59,377 nt of DNA from Saccharibacillus kuerlensis DSM 22868. Its GTDB lineage: Bacteria > Bacillota > Bacilli > Paenibacillales > Paenibacillaceae. Below are positions 26,258 through 34,389 of the stretch, one piece after another. The stretch spans positions 1 to 59,377 of the forward strand of contig NZ_KB899299.1 of the NCBI RefSeq assembly GCF_000378145.1, in the 5' to 3' direction. The translations under genes and the position numbers were made by a program. Below the pieces are notes generated by a model. It searched no databases, was not told the DNA's origin, and saw only the letters and a list, made by a program, of their open reading frames with translations. The stretch's first letter is position 1. Each line of letters starts with the position of its first letter.

Positions 26258-26283
26258 GATTTTTAAGGTTAAACTGGTATAAA
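26256..26283 (+). promoter_or_regulatory. Promoter for the SseB-family gene
   Basis: TTGATT (26256-26261), a 16-bp spacer and TATAAA (26278-26283). The -35 box overlaps the T tract of the preceding terminator. The leader to the start at 26393 is about 100 bases. Confidence 0.5.
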
Positions 26284-26392
26284 ATATCCAAAGAAACGTT
26301 TTTCAGATTGTTTTTCGGAAAAGTATGGATAAAAATGTATTTGCGGCTAAAATTTGAATCCTTTAAATTCAAGACAAAAAAGGAGGGGGATT

Positions 26393-27163
26393 ATGGGATT
26401 CGAACCTCGAAACGAACTGGAGCGGACTTTGGCTGCCGCGGTGCATGATCCGTCGCGAAGAAAGGAATTTTACGAGGAGCTGCAGTGCTCGGAGATTTAT
26501 ACTCTGCATATGGGTGGAGATGCACCTGGGGAAGATGGCATTTTACAGGAAAAAATGAAGGTGCGTTTGCCCAGTGTAGAGATCGCCGGAAAGACGTATT
26601 TGCCCGTTTTCACTTCGCTGCCTATGCTGCAGAACTTTATTGACCGGGAAATGCGTTATCTGTCAATGAATGCGATCGATCTGTTCGGACTTGTGCGCGG
26701 TTCGGACGTTTGGCTGAATCCGGGCGGAGAATTCGGAAAAGAATTTTCGGCTTCGGAGATTGAATCGCTTCTCGATGGAAGCCTGCTCGGTGTGCCGGAG
26801 AGCTATACGGTCGATTGCGAAACCCAGGTCATGCTCGGCAGTCCGAGTACTGTACCGAATGACCTCTTGAACGAATTAGCGGAAGTGTTCGACAAACTGC
26901 CGAACGTCATGTTGGCGTATAACGCACATTACTACAATCCGGCTACCGGAGAACCCCCGCATACCTTGATTGCAGTAGAGGCAAAGGGAAACTGGGAACA
27001 GGTCGTTCGGGCGGCGAGCCTTCGTTCTTCGTCAGCCCATGTGCCGGAGCCGCCTGTCGACTTTCTTCGATTGGACGGAACCAGCGGCTTTGAGACCTAT
27101 TTCGAATCGAACTGCGAACCTTTTTATCAAAAACATAGACGACAAAGTTTATACGCGCGGTGA
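26393..27163 (+). CDS. SseB family protein
   Basis: A 256-residue protein. The N-terminal half has the SseB fold (NELERTLAAAVHDPSRRKEFYEELQ, LPVFTSLPMLQNFI, GLVRGSDVWLNPGGEFGKEF). The C-terminal half resembles the SseB C-domain (LAEVFDKLPNVMLAYNAHYY). The family was named from enhanced serine sensitivity in E. coli; the mechanism is not known. AAGGAGGGGG precedes the ATG. It is a single-gene unit with its own terminator. Confidence 0.82.
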   Translation: MGFEPRNELERTLAAAVHDPSRRKEFYEELQCSEIYTLHMGGDAPGEDGILQEKMKVRLPSVEIAGKTYLPVFTSLPMLQNFIDREMRYLSMNAIDLFGLVRGSDVWLNPGGEFGKEFSASEIESLLDGSLLGVPESYTVDCETQVMLGSPSTVPNDLLNELAEVFDKLPNVMLAYNAHYYNPATGEPPHTLIAVEAKGNWEQVVRAASLRSSSAHVPEPPVDFLRLDGTSGFETYFESNCEPFYQKHRRQSLYAR

Positions 27164-27194
27164 AATGAATACGGATTTAAGCATCATGACGAAA

Positions 27195-27225
27195 GACGGC
27201 AGCCCACCGGGGCTGCCGTCTTTTT
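27195..27225 (+). terminator. Terminator of the SseB-family gene
   Basis: A perfect 11-bp stem (GACGGCAGCCC with GGGCTGCCGTC), 4-base loop and TTTTT. It may also serve the converging gene. Confidence 0.88.
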
Positions 27226-27252
27226 CAAACAAAAATAGAGAGAGGCAAATGT

Positions 27253-27849
27253 TCAATCGTCTCCCGGTTCCTTGGGCATCTGAATTTCGACTTCGCGTTC
27301 ACTCTGCTTATTATGCGCGATACGGCTGCTGGCTGCGGCAGCGATCGCGCCGACAATATCGTCGAGAAACGTATGAACCGGACCTTGACTCTTATCGTTC
27401 AGCTGTTCCAGCACGCCTGGCTTCAGCTTGTCGATGTAACCGAAGTTGGTCAGTCCGATGCTGCCGTAGACATTAACGATCGATAGGGCAAGAATTTCGT
27501 CAACGCCGTATAGGCCTTCGTCGTTCTTAATCATCTCCTGCAGCGGAGACAGCAGTTTGCCTTCTTCCGCAAGTACATCAAGTTGAATACCGGTCAGGAC
27601 GGCATTTTGTACCTCGCGCTTCTCAAGTACTTTTTCGACATTATGCATACATTCTTCCATTGTTAGATTCGGGTAGTATTTGCTTTGCAGGAAAAGTACC
27701 AGTTCAGCAATCTCTTCGAGCTTGATGCCGCGCTTCTGCAGCCACCGTCTTGTCGCTTCAGCTACTTTGCGGCTGTCGAGCGAATAGGCCTGACGTTCAG
27801 GCATGCCCATCTTTTCTTCTTGCGTAGTCGGTTTTTCCGGAGTTTGCAT
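27253..27849 (-). CDS. Phosphatidylglycerophosphatase A-like protein (YutG type)
   Basis: A 198-residue protein of the PgpA family. The N-terminal half is a helical extension (EATRRWLQKRGIKLEEIAEL). The C-terminal half holds the family signature: DEILALSIVNVYGSIGLTNF, GYIDKLKP, then FLDDIVGAIAAAAASRIAHN-like sequence. PgpA proteins dephosphorylate phosphatidylglycerophosphate, but the B. subtilis YutG-type members are shorter and have uncertain activity. The second of two ATGs (27849) is preferred because AGAGGTG then lies eight bases away. It is divergent from the RNase PH gene. Confidence 0.78.
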   Translation of the reverse strand: MQTPEKPTTQEEKMGMPERQAYSLDSRKVAEATRRWLQKRGIKLEEIAELVLFLQSKYYPNLTMEECMHNVEKVLEKREVQNAVLTGIQLDVLAEEGKLLSPLQEMIKNDEGLYGVDEILALSIVNVYGSIGLTNFGYIDKLKPGVLEQLNDKSQGPVHTFLDDIVGAIAAAASSRIAHNKQSEREVEIQMPKEPGDD

Positions 27850-28024
27850 CGTCATCACCTCTAATTTGGAATAGGAGTACGGCTTTCTATCTAACCTGTG
27901 TACATAATTGGCGTTCATGAATCAAATTTTCTTCATAAGTGTAACAAGGTGTGCGCTCAGCGGCCTATTTTGCTAAAATGAGGGGAACGAAGCGTCGAAC
28001 AGACGAATACGGGAGGACAACGAA

Positions 28025-28783
28025 GTGAGCCGAAACGACAGAAAGCCGGATGAGATTCGTCCGGTCAAGCTTGAGATTAATACGAACAAATTTGCAGAAG
28101 GCTCGGTTTATATCGAGGTAGGAGATACCAAAGTCATTTGTAATGCGACGGTGGAGGAGAAAGTCCCACCATTTATGAAAGGGCAGGGGCGCGGATGGGT
28201 AACTGCAGAATATTCCATGCTGCCTCGTGCGACACATACACGCAATATCCGTGAAGCGGCAAAAGGCAAGCTGGGCGGACGGACAATGGAGATCCAGCGC
28301 CTAATTGCCCGTGCGCTGCGGTCGGTCGTTGATCTGCAGGCACTTGGCGAACGGTCGATCACGGTCGACTGCGACGTTATTCAGGCGGACGGAGGAACAA
28401 GAACGACTTCGATTACCGGAGCTTTCGTAGCGATGTGTCTGGCACTCGACAAGCTGGAGGCACAGGGCAAGCTCAAGCGCTATCCGGTGACCGATTTTCT
28501 GGCTTCGGTCAGCGTAGGCGTTGTCGACGGCGAGGCGCTGCTTGATCTGCGTTATGAAGAAGATTCTGCAGCGAAGGTCGATATGAACATTGTCATGACG
28601 GGCTCCGGTGAGTTTGTCGAACTGCAGGGGACCGGTGAGGATCGACCTTTCAGTCGTCAGGAGCTGAACGAATTGTTGGAGCTTGGTGAGACGGGAGTAC
28701 GTCAGATGATCGCCATTCAAAAAGAAGCGCTTGGCGCAAGTTCACTGAAGATCGGCAATCATGGAACCGGAGGGTTGGCATGA
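28025..28783 (+). CDS. rph: Ribonuclease PH
   Basis: A 252-residue phosphorolytic 3'-5' exoribonuclease that trims tRNA 3' ends. Conserved sequence is clear from start to end: [67 protein letters not shown] and [15 protein letters not shown]. The GTG start follows GGGAGGAC. It overlaps the next gene by four bases, a pairing (rph-rdgB) common in Firmicutes. Confidence 0.96.
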   Translation: MSRNDRKPDEIRPVKLEINTNKFAEGSVYIEVGDTKVICNATVEEKVPPFMKGQGRGWVTAEYSMLPRATHTRNIREAAKGKLGGRTMEIQRLIARALRSVVDLQALGERSITVDCDVIQADGGTRTTSITGAFVAMCLALDKLEAQGKLKRYPVTDFLASVSVGVVDGEALLDLRYEEDSAAKVDMNIVMTGSGEFVELQGTGEDRPFSRQELNELLELGETGVRQMIAIQKEALGASSLKIGNHGTGGLA

Positions 28784-29415
28784 GCGAAGGACAAAGCGTA
28801 ACCGGTAAAGACATTATTGTTGTGGCAACGCGCAATATGGGCAAAGTACGCGAATTCCGGCATGCATTTGCTGCACTGGGCAAAGAAGTGCTCAGCCTGC
28901 ACGAATATCCGGAAGCGCCGGAAGTCGTGGAAGACGGCTCTACTTTCAGGGAAAATGCATTCAAGAAAGCCAAGCAAATCGGCGATTTCCTGAACCTGCC
29001 TGTACTGGCGGACGATTCAGGATTGTGCGTGGAGCTGCTGGACGACGCGCCGGGCATCTATTCGGCTCGCTACGCGGGCGAACACGGCAACGATGCCGCC
29101 AACAATGCCAAGCTGCTGGAGGAATTGATTCGAATTCGGCAGGGTGACGATACGGAACAACCGCTGCTCAGTCCAGCCCGATTCGTCTGTGCACTGGTGC
29201 TGTACGATCCGGCATCGGGACGCAGTGTCGAAACCGAGGGCGAGGTTGCAGGCTGGATTACGTCGGATACGGCGGGGGCAGGTGGATTCGGTTACGATCC
29301 GCTGTTCTATGTGCCGCAGTACAAGCGTACGATGGCGGAGCTGAACGTTGAAGAGAAACAGCGGATCAGCCACCGCGGCGAAGCGCTACGCCGCCTCATG
29401 GAGAAATTGAACTAA
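28780..29415 (+). CDS. XTP/dITP diphosphatase (HAM1 family)
   Basis: A 211-residue nucleotide-pool sanitising enzyme that hydrolyses dITP and XTP. Signatures are [48 protein letters not shown] and [11 protein letters not shown]. The ATG overlaps the rph stop, so both are cotranslated. Its transcript continues into hairpin 29420 and element copy 3. Confidence 0.95.
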   Translation: MSEGQSVTGKDIIVVATRNMGKVREFRHAFAALGKEVLSLHEYPEAPEVVEDGSTFRENAFKKAKQIGDFLNLPVLADDSGLCVELLDDAPGIYSARYAGEHGNDAANNAKLLEELIRIRQGDDTEQPLLSPARFVCALVLYDPASGRSVETEGEVAGWITSDTAGAGGFGYDPLFYVPQYKRTMAELNVEEKQRISHRGEALRRLMEKLN

Positions 29416-29449
29416 AAAAAGGACGACGAAGAGCAATCTTCGTCGTCCT
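29413..29449 (+). terminator. Left hairpin flanking element copy 3
   Basis: The hairpin at 29420-29449 has a 12-bp perfect stem (AGGACGACGAAG with CTTCGTCGTCCT). An A tract precedes it, so it is a good terminator for leftward transcripts. On the plus strand it is followed by CACCG, not T, so rightward termination is weak. Confidence 0.75.
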
Positions 29450-29651
29450 CACCGTGTCGAGAAAGTCTTAATTAAAGTGAAGCAGATGTGCGAAGAGAGA
29501 AATTCAGTGAAGGAACGATAGTGTTCGCCTTTGAAATCGGGAAAATTCCATTAAAATTTGATCTCTTTTCCCGATTTCAACACGCGACCGGAACGAATTT
29601 CTCTCGCAGCCCTTGAGCTTATATAACGAATAGGACTTTCTCGACAGCCTG
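29450..29651 (+). mobile_element. Dispersed terminator-associated element, copy 3
   Basis: A complete 202-bp copy from CACCGTGTCGAGAAAGTC to GGACTTTCTCGACAGCCTG. The termini TGTCGAGAAAGT (29455-29466) and ACTTTCTCGACA (29635-29646) are perfect 12-bp inverted repeats. The internal stem TTGAAATCGGGAAAA (29531-29545) pairs perfectly with 29566-29580. The 30-bp hairpin next to each end is identical except for one loop base. Confidence 0.9.
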
Positions 29652-29688
29652 AGGACGACGAAGAACAATCTTCGTCGTCCTTTTTTTA
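29652..29688 (+). terminator. Right hairpin flanking element copy 3
   Basis: A copy of the 29420-29449 hairpin followed by TTTTTTT. It stops rightward transcripts from the rph operon after they have passed through the element. Confidence 0.85.
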
Positions 29689-29725
29689 TCTGCTCTGCAT
29701 TATTTTTTTTGCATTTGCTTTTCGC

Positions 29726-31591
29726 TTACAGCGGTTGGCTGATAAGGGAAAGAGAATCGTCGCTTGCAGAATCGTCGCTTGCAGATCCGAACGTCCAGTC
29801 TTGTACAGGAGAGAGAATATCCCGCTGCAGGCCGTTGACGAAAATTTTGCCTTCAAACATACGCTGTACATATACGCTTTTCCCAGCCCGGAGAATACAC
29901 GGAGCACCGCCGGCACTGCCTACAATAGATGCTTTGATTCGTTCTTGGGCTTCCAGTAAGGAACCTCTGCAGGCCGAGGAAGGGTGGGTGAAGCTGATGC
30001 AGCCGGTCGAGTAAAGATCACTCTGCATCACACCTTCCCGATAGATGACGATATCGCCGTTAGACTTGATTGTACTGGTCTGACATCGGGATAGTTCGAT
30101 CGAAGAATCGCCTTCCCGCATATTAATGATAAACGAATGCTCGCGTTCTAGATTTAACTGTAGACCAATCAGCAGTTCCTCATTCAGCATATCGATCATC
30201 TGGACCGGAGAGAGCATCAGGTTCAGTGTGTCGGCAAATTCGTTTGATGCGGAGCCGGTACTGCGCTGCACGGTTACCAAGACTTGAAGCAGTTCCCGGA
30301 TCTGCGGCTGGATCGTTTTGAACTTGGTCTTGAGCAGCAGCAGTACGGCTTGACCGAAGCGGACGGACTGCCCTCGTTTATCGATCTCTGCAAAAAGAGT
30401 GCGAGCCGCCTGCAGCAGCAGGGATATGTCTTCTTGCAATTGGACGGATAAATGGTGCAGCCGGTTGAAAGCAACTCCGAAGCTTCCGGAATACAGCCGG
30501 CTGCCAATTGTACTGCCTTGTACGACAATGCTTCCTGCAGCCGTAATGGTTGCCTGATAGACACCGCCGGAGACATAGACATTGCCGAGCGACTCGACGA
30601 TCATATTCTCGGTAACATTTCCCTGAATGGTTACGTCGCCGGAGAATACGATATGCCCGGTCTTCAGATCGACATCGCCCGCGACCACGTAAGCATCGGA
30701 AACGTCCAGATACTGAATCGCCCCTTCCGTTATGCAGGGTCGTCCCGATTTCAGCGCCGCAAACGTTCCGTCTTCTCGTGCTTCGACATGCTGCCGGGCA
30801 CGCAGATCAATCTCCCTGACAGGCGGAGGCGGAATCGGATCGCCGTATATATCGTACCCCGGTATTCCCGGATTGCAGGGGTGCAGACGAGCGAGCAGAT
30901 CGCCGGGCTGGACGGAAGGGATATGTAAGTGATTGCGATAATCGAGAGCACCGTCAATTTCTTTGAAGGCGTTTTCTATTTTTTTGCCGAACAAAATCTC
31001 GAGTATGGCGTCGGAGCCCGGTATGGGATGAAGTCCGCAAGCGAAAGATACCGGCTGTCCCTCTGCTTCTTGAAGCGCTCGCACAACAGCAGATACGTCG
31101 AGATTTTTGCGGATGCCCATTGAGCCGATCTCGGCCATGATTTCCGCAATTTCGAGCCTACCGATCGGCTTGTTCGAATCCGATACGGCTTTTGGCGACA
31201 GGAAGGAAGAAGCGGGACAATCTTCGAGCTTCCAAGCGTACCTAACTTCGCTGAAGACGCGTATCGCGGCATGCATATGATCAGGAGAGATTTCAATTCG
31301 GTACAGCGGCTCCAAGTCTCTTTCCCATTCAATCTGATCGCTTGAGCGGACTGGAGTGGAAGAGAGCAGTTCGACTCCGTTCAGCCATATGCGAAGCGGC
31401 GGAAGCGGAATCAGAATCGCATACGCACCGTCATCAACAGGATCGGTAACAAGCAGCTGACCTTTTTTGATTTCAATACTTCCGTCTGCGGTTTGCGAAT
31501 TGGGATTTGCACCTCTAGAATCGTCGCGAACACGATCATCCGATACAAGATCCGTTTTTTCTTTGTCTGGTACAGAACAAGATTCCGACAT
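29726..31591 (-). CDS. FapA/DUF342 family protein
   Basis: A 621-residue protein. The middle region contains the FapA core: GVIDR-type sequence, AGDVDLKTGHIVFSGDVTIQGN, VESLGNVYVSGGVY and TAAGSIVVQGSTIGS, which form a right-handed beta-helix with repeated GxVxVxG turns. A coiled-coil-like helix (about 385-460) follows, then a second set of beta turns (SNGDIVIYREGVMQSD). Family members are linked to flagellar assembly or cell-surface organisation, but the function is unsettled. The C-terminus has a duplicated SASDD. GAGGAGG precedes the ATG. Confidence 0.82.
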   Translation of the reverse strand: MSESCSVPDKEKTDLVSDDRVRDDSRGANPNSQTADGSIEIKKGQLLVTDPVDDGAYAILIPLPPLRIWLNGVELLSSTPVRSSDQIEWERDLEPLYRIEISPDHMHAAIRVFSEVRYAWKLEDCPASSFLSPKAVSDSNKPIGRLEIAEIMAEIGSMGIRKNLDVSAVVRALQEAEGQPVSFACGLHPIPGSDAILEILFGKKIENAFKEIDGALDYRNHLHIPSVQPGDLLARLHPCNPGIPGYDIYGDPIPPPPVREIDLRARQHVEAREDGTFAALKSGRPCITEGAIQYLDVSDAYVVAGDVDLKTGHIVFSGDVTIQGNVTENMIVESLGNVYVSGGVYQATITAAGSIVVQGSTIGSRLYSGSFGVAFNRLHHLSVQLQEDISLLLQAARTLFAEIDKRGQSVRFGQAVLLLLKTKFKTIQPQIRELLQVLVTVQRSTGSASNEFADTLNLMLSPVQMIDMLNEELLIGLQLNLEREHSFIINMREGDSSIELSRCQTSTIKSNGDIVIYREGVMQSDLYSTGCISFTHPSSACRGSLLEAQERIKASIVGSAGGAPCILRAGKSVYVQRMFEGKIFVNGLQRDILSPVQDWTFGSASDDSASDDSLSLISQPL

Positions 31592-31901
31592 GCAATAGAC
31601 CTCCTCTTGGATGAAAATTGTCGAATATTAAAGTCATTAAGCGGCGAAATCGGAAGAAGCCGAGTCACAGGAGAGTCTTATGGAATAAAAATGAAATTAA
31701 GGAGGGATGAATATAGAACTATGTAAAAGAGGATAAAAAGTCTTTCAAAGAATAGAATAATACCTTTAGACCTATTTTTCAATATCCTTTTCCAAAAAGC
31801 CCGGTTTATTGCATCTCGACAACTTTTCCGGTACATTACGGCGTAATAGAGTGAAGGTATCTCCAAAATTTAAGTATGCAAGATGGGAGAGTGAGGACGA
31901 T
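31592..31901. other. Divergent intergenic region between fapA-like gene and the propeller gene
   Basis: No supported gene. A strong AAGGAGGG occurs at 31699-31706 with an ATG directly attached and only nine codons, so it is not counted as a gene. Promoters for both directions must lie here, but none is clear by eye. Confidence 0.4.
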
Positions 31902-33062
31902 ATGCGCAAAATGTTCAGAATTGCCGCGTTCGGAACTTCAATGCTGCTTCTGGCTTCGGGAGCCGCATTAGCCGACGCCGGTGTATGGTCACGCGCAGAT
32001 CAGGAGTCCGGACGCCAGGCAGCTGTGCAGGGAATACGGGTTCAACTGCCGGGACGGGAGGAAAAGCAGAAGGCGGTGTCTTCCATCGACCCGTTGTCCG
32101 GGAGACCTGAAACGCGTGCAGGAACGACAGCGGTCCAGGGAGCGACAAAGACCTTTACGGCCAAACTGACCGCGGACGGATTGAACGAGACGCTGACTTT
32201 TCGATTTATCGAATCGGAGGGAGGGATGATCGTACTACCTTCGCCGGATCTCGGATACGAGCTGCATTCACTGCCGAATGGACAGGCGCTGGTCGAGTAC
32301 GCATCGTCGATCTATAAGTTGGATCCCAAGAAGCGGCAGCTTTCCGTTTTTCTAAAAGGAGAGACGGGCAATTATCGTAAAACCAAACGGACTTCTGCAT
32401 CTGGCGGCACTCCAAAAATGGTAGTCTGGGGTCAACGTGCTTCGGTCAGTCCCGACGGTACGAAAATGCTGTATTGGACGACACGAAATATTACGGTTAC
32501 CGGCAGTGAAGACGGAGAGAATTGGATTAAAGATCTGCGTACGGGTGCGGAAAAGAAAGTCTATGGAGCCGGTTATCCCGTACTTGGCTGGGATGCGAGA
32601 AATCGGTTCTACCTTGATTTGGGAGATAGCGGTATTGTACAGGTCGACAGTGCAAGCGGAGCATCGGCCAAACTTGTATCCGGCTTTTCCATCTCGGCCG
32701 TATCCGGAACGCATTTGCTTTCGCAAGTATCGGACGGATCTCTGAATGTACGTGCTCTGTCGACCGGGCAGACCCAAACATTTCGGGGAGGCGGTCTCAA
32801 TCACCTTCGCTCCGCTTCAGCTTCCGACGACGGAAAGTGGTTCGCTCTTCTCAATGCACCTGACCGCTCCAGCCGGGTATCCACTTTGATACTGCTTGAT
32901 GCAAAGACGCTGAAAAGTCGAACGATCGAAGAACCTGCAGGACACTCCATCATTGGGATCACTTGGCAGGATGGCGAAACGCTGCTTGTTCAACTGCGCA
33001 ATCGGACAACGGCAGAGGAATCGACGTATACCGTGCAGGTAAGCGGGGAGGAGGAAGCATGA
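31902..33062 (+). CDS. Exported beta-propeller-like protein
   Basis: A 386-residue secreted protein; the ATG follows GTGAGGAC. The signal peptide contains FGTSMLLLASGAALADA. The mature part has repeated short beta strands with SVSPDGTKMLYW, ASASDDGKWFALLN and DLRTGAEKKVYG, as in TolB/WD-type propellers. It overlaps the following peptidase-like gene (ATGA), so the two are made together. No catalytic motif is seen; a protein-interaction role at the envelope is inferred. Confidence 0.75.
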   Translation: MRKMFRIAAFGTSMLLLASGAALADAGVWSRADQESGRQAAVQGIRVQLPGREEKQKAVSSIDPLSGRPETRAGTTAVQGATKTFTAKLTADGLNETLTFRFIESEGGMIVLPSPDLGYELHSLPNGQALVEYASSIYKLDPKKRQLSVFLKGETGNYRKTKRTSASGGTPKMVVWGQRASVSPDGTKMLYWTTRNITVTGSEDGENWIKDLRTGAEKKVYGAGYPVLGWDARNRFYLDLGDSGIVQVDSASGASAKLVSGFSISAVSGTHLLSQVSDGSLNVRALSTGQTQTFRGGGLNHLRSASASDDGKWFALLNAPDRSSRVSTLILLDAKTLKSRTIEEPAGHSIIGITWQDGETLLVQLRNRTTAEESTYTVQVSGEEEA

Positions 33063-34156
33063 ACAAGTCCAATCGAGAAAAATCTTCAATAGTAGGCGAA
33101 TTTGGACAAAAAGCGGGTGGATTTGGACGAAAAGTTGGGTTGACCTCCTGCATGCTTCTTGCGCTCGGTGCCGTATCGACGGCGTCGGCATCTGATTACG
33201 GAGCAAGATTTCTTCAGCAGTACGGCGTCAAAGCATCAATTGCTCCCGCAATGACGCCGGCGCGCAGCGATGCGGATGGACTGTTTGAGCATTATTCACT
33301 GGTCGAGAGCAAAACTAACCAGCCGCGCAATGTGGTCAGCGGGACCAATCCGCATAATGGATCGGATCTGGCGATGGCTGCAGGCGAGCGTGTATATGCT
33401 ATTTTACCGGGACGGGTGACTGAGGTTAAACACCATACATCGGCGCAGCTCGGCAGCATGATTATCAATCACGATACGAACGGCGATGGCGTTCCCGACG
33501 GCATGTATATCCAGTATGTCCATATTGATCCGGCAGGTTCCGGAAGCTCGGGCATCCGTGTCGGCGATTATGTGACCGAGACAACAGTAATCGGTACGAT
33601 CGACCGGGCCAAGCGTTATAATCCGCATCTGCATATTCAGCAGGTCAGCCGGGGACGCAGCAGCGCCGCCGATTCGCAGACGATGCCGATGTACCTGTTA
33701 TACCGCCATACGTCATTGGAGACATGGAATGGGGGCTCGGATCTCGACTATGTGTCCGCCGATTGGCGAGATGGCAACATGCTGTATGTGACCGCTTATT
33801 CGGGAACCGATAATCCGCAGACCAACCGATACGAACGAAATCGTCCGGCGGAGATCCAACTGCATTATAAAGTAGGCGAGAAGGGGAAATGGAAGCTGTC
33901 TCCGGTTCGCTTCGAATTGTACGATGCCCGTTCGCTGCGCTATCGAATCGATCTGAAGAAGGCATCCGGTGCCAAAAAGGGTCAAAAAATTTATGTCTAT
34001 GCCGCTTCAATTCGCGCAAACGATCCGACATTCCCCAATTCGGCTTCTTATCGGCACGGACTGTGGCCGCAGTTTTACAAGCAGCCGGATCGGGTACTGT
34101 ATGCTTCTTCTGCAGCCAGAGCGAATAAGGCTTCAAAAGTATTTACGATAGAATGA
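33059..34156 (+). CDS. Exported M23/LytM-family peptidase-like protein
   Basis: A 365-residue secreted protein. The signal segment LTSCMLLALGAVSTASA follows a charged, glycine-containing N-terminus. The LytM-type domain (about 90-200) has HNGSDLAMAAGERVYAILPG, a further histidine in IQYVHID, and HLHIQ, which supply the zinc ligands H, D and H typical of M23 endopeptidases. A second, mostly beta domain of about 150 residues follows. Unlike most M23 enzymes the catalytic domain is in the middle. The chosen ATG overlaps the propeller gene. Confidence 0.78.
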   Translation: MNKSNREKSSIVGEFGQKAGGFGRKVGLTSCMLLALGAVSTASASDYGARFLQQYGVKASIAPAMTPARSDADGLFEHYSLVESKTNQPRNVVSGTNPHNGSDLAMAAGERVYAILPGRVTEVKHHTSAQLGSMIINHDTNGDGVPDGMYIQYVHIDPAGSGSSGIRVGDYVTETTVIGTIDRAKRYNPHLHIQQVSRGRSSAADSQTMPMYLLYRHTSLETWNGGSDLDYVSADWRDGNMLYVTAYSGTDNPQTNRYERNRPAEIQLHYKVGEKGKWKLSPVRFELYDARSLRYRIDLKKASGAKKGQKIYVYAASIRANDPTFPNSASYRHGLWPQFYKQPDRVLYASSAARANKASKVFTIE

Positions 34157-34303
34157 GGAAGACAGAACAACTTCATATTTGACGTTCAACCGCTTCATTA
34201 TAAAGCTGAAAAGCAGAAAGCCGAACCTGGGCGTTGAAAGAAACTCCTACTCAAAAAAGTCGATAAGTTTGCATACACGCCTAGATATAAATAGAAAAAG
34301 AGC

Positions 34304-34346
34304 CTTTCCGTTCCCTTAAAGAGGGTACGGAAAGGCTCTTTTTTTG
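34304..34346. terminator. Bidirectional terminator between converging genes
   Basis: AGAGCCTTTCCGT pairs with ACGGAAAGGCTCT around a loop; A tract on the left and TTTTTTT on the right. Confidence 0.85.
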
Positions 34347-34389
34347 CAGCGAAAGGAGGAAGAGGTAATTCGCTGTTCAATACGAATGA

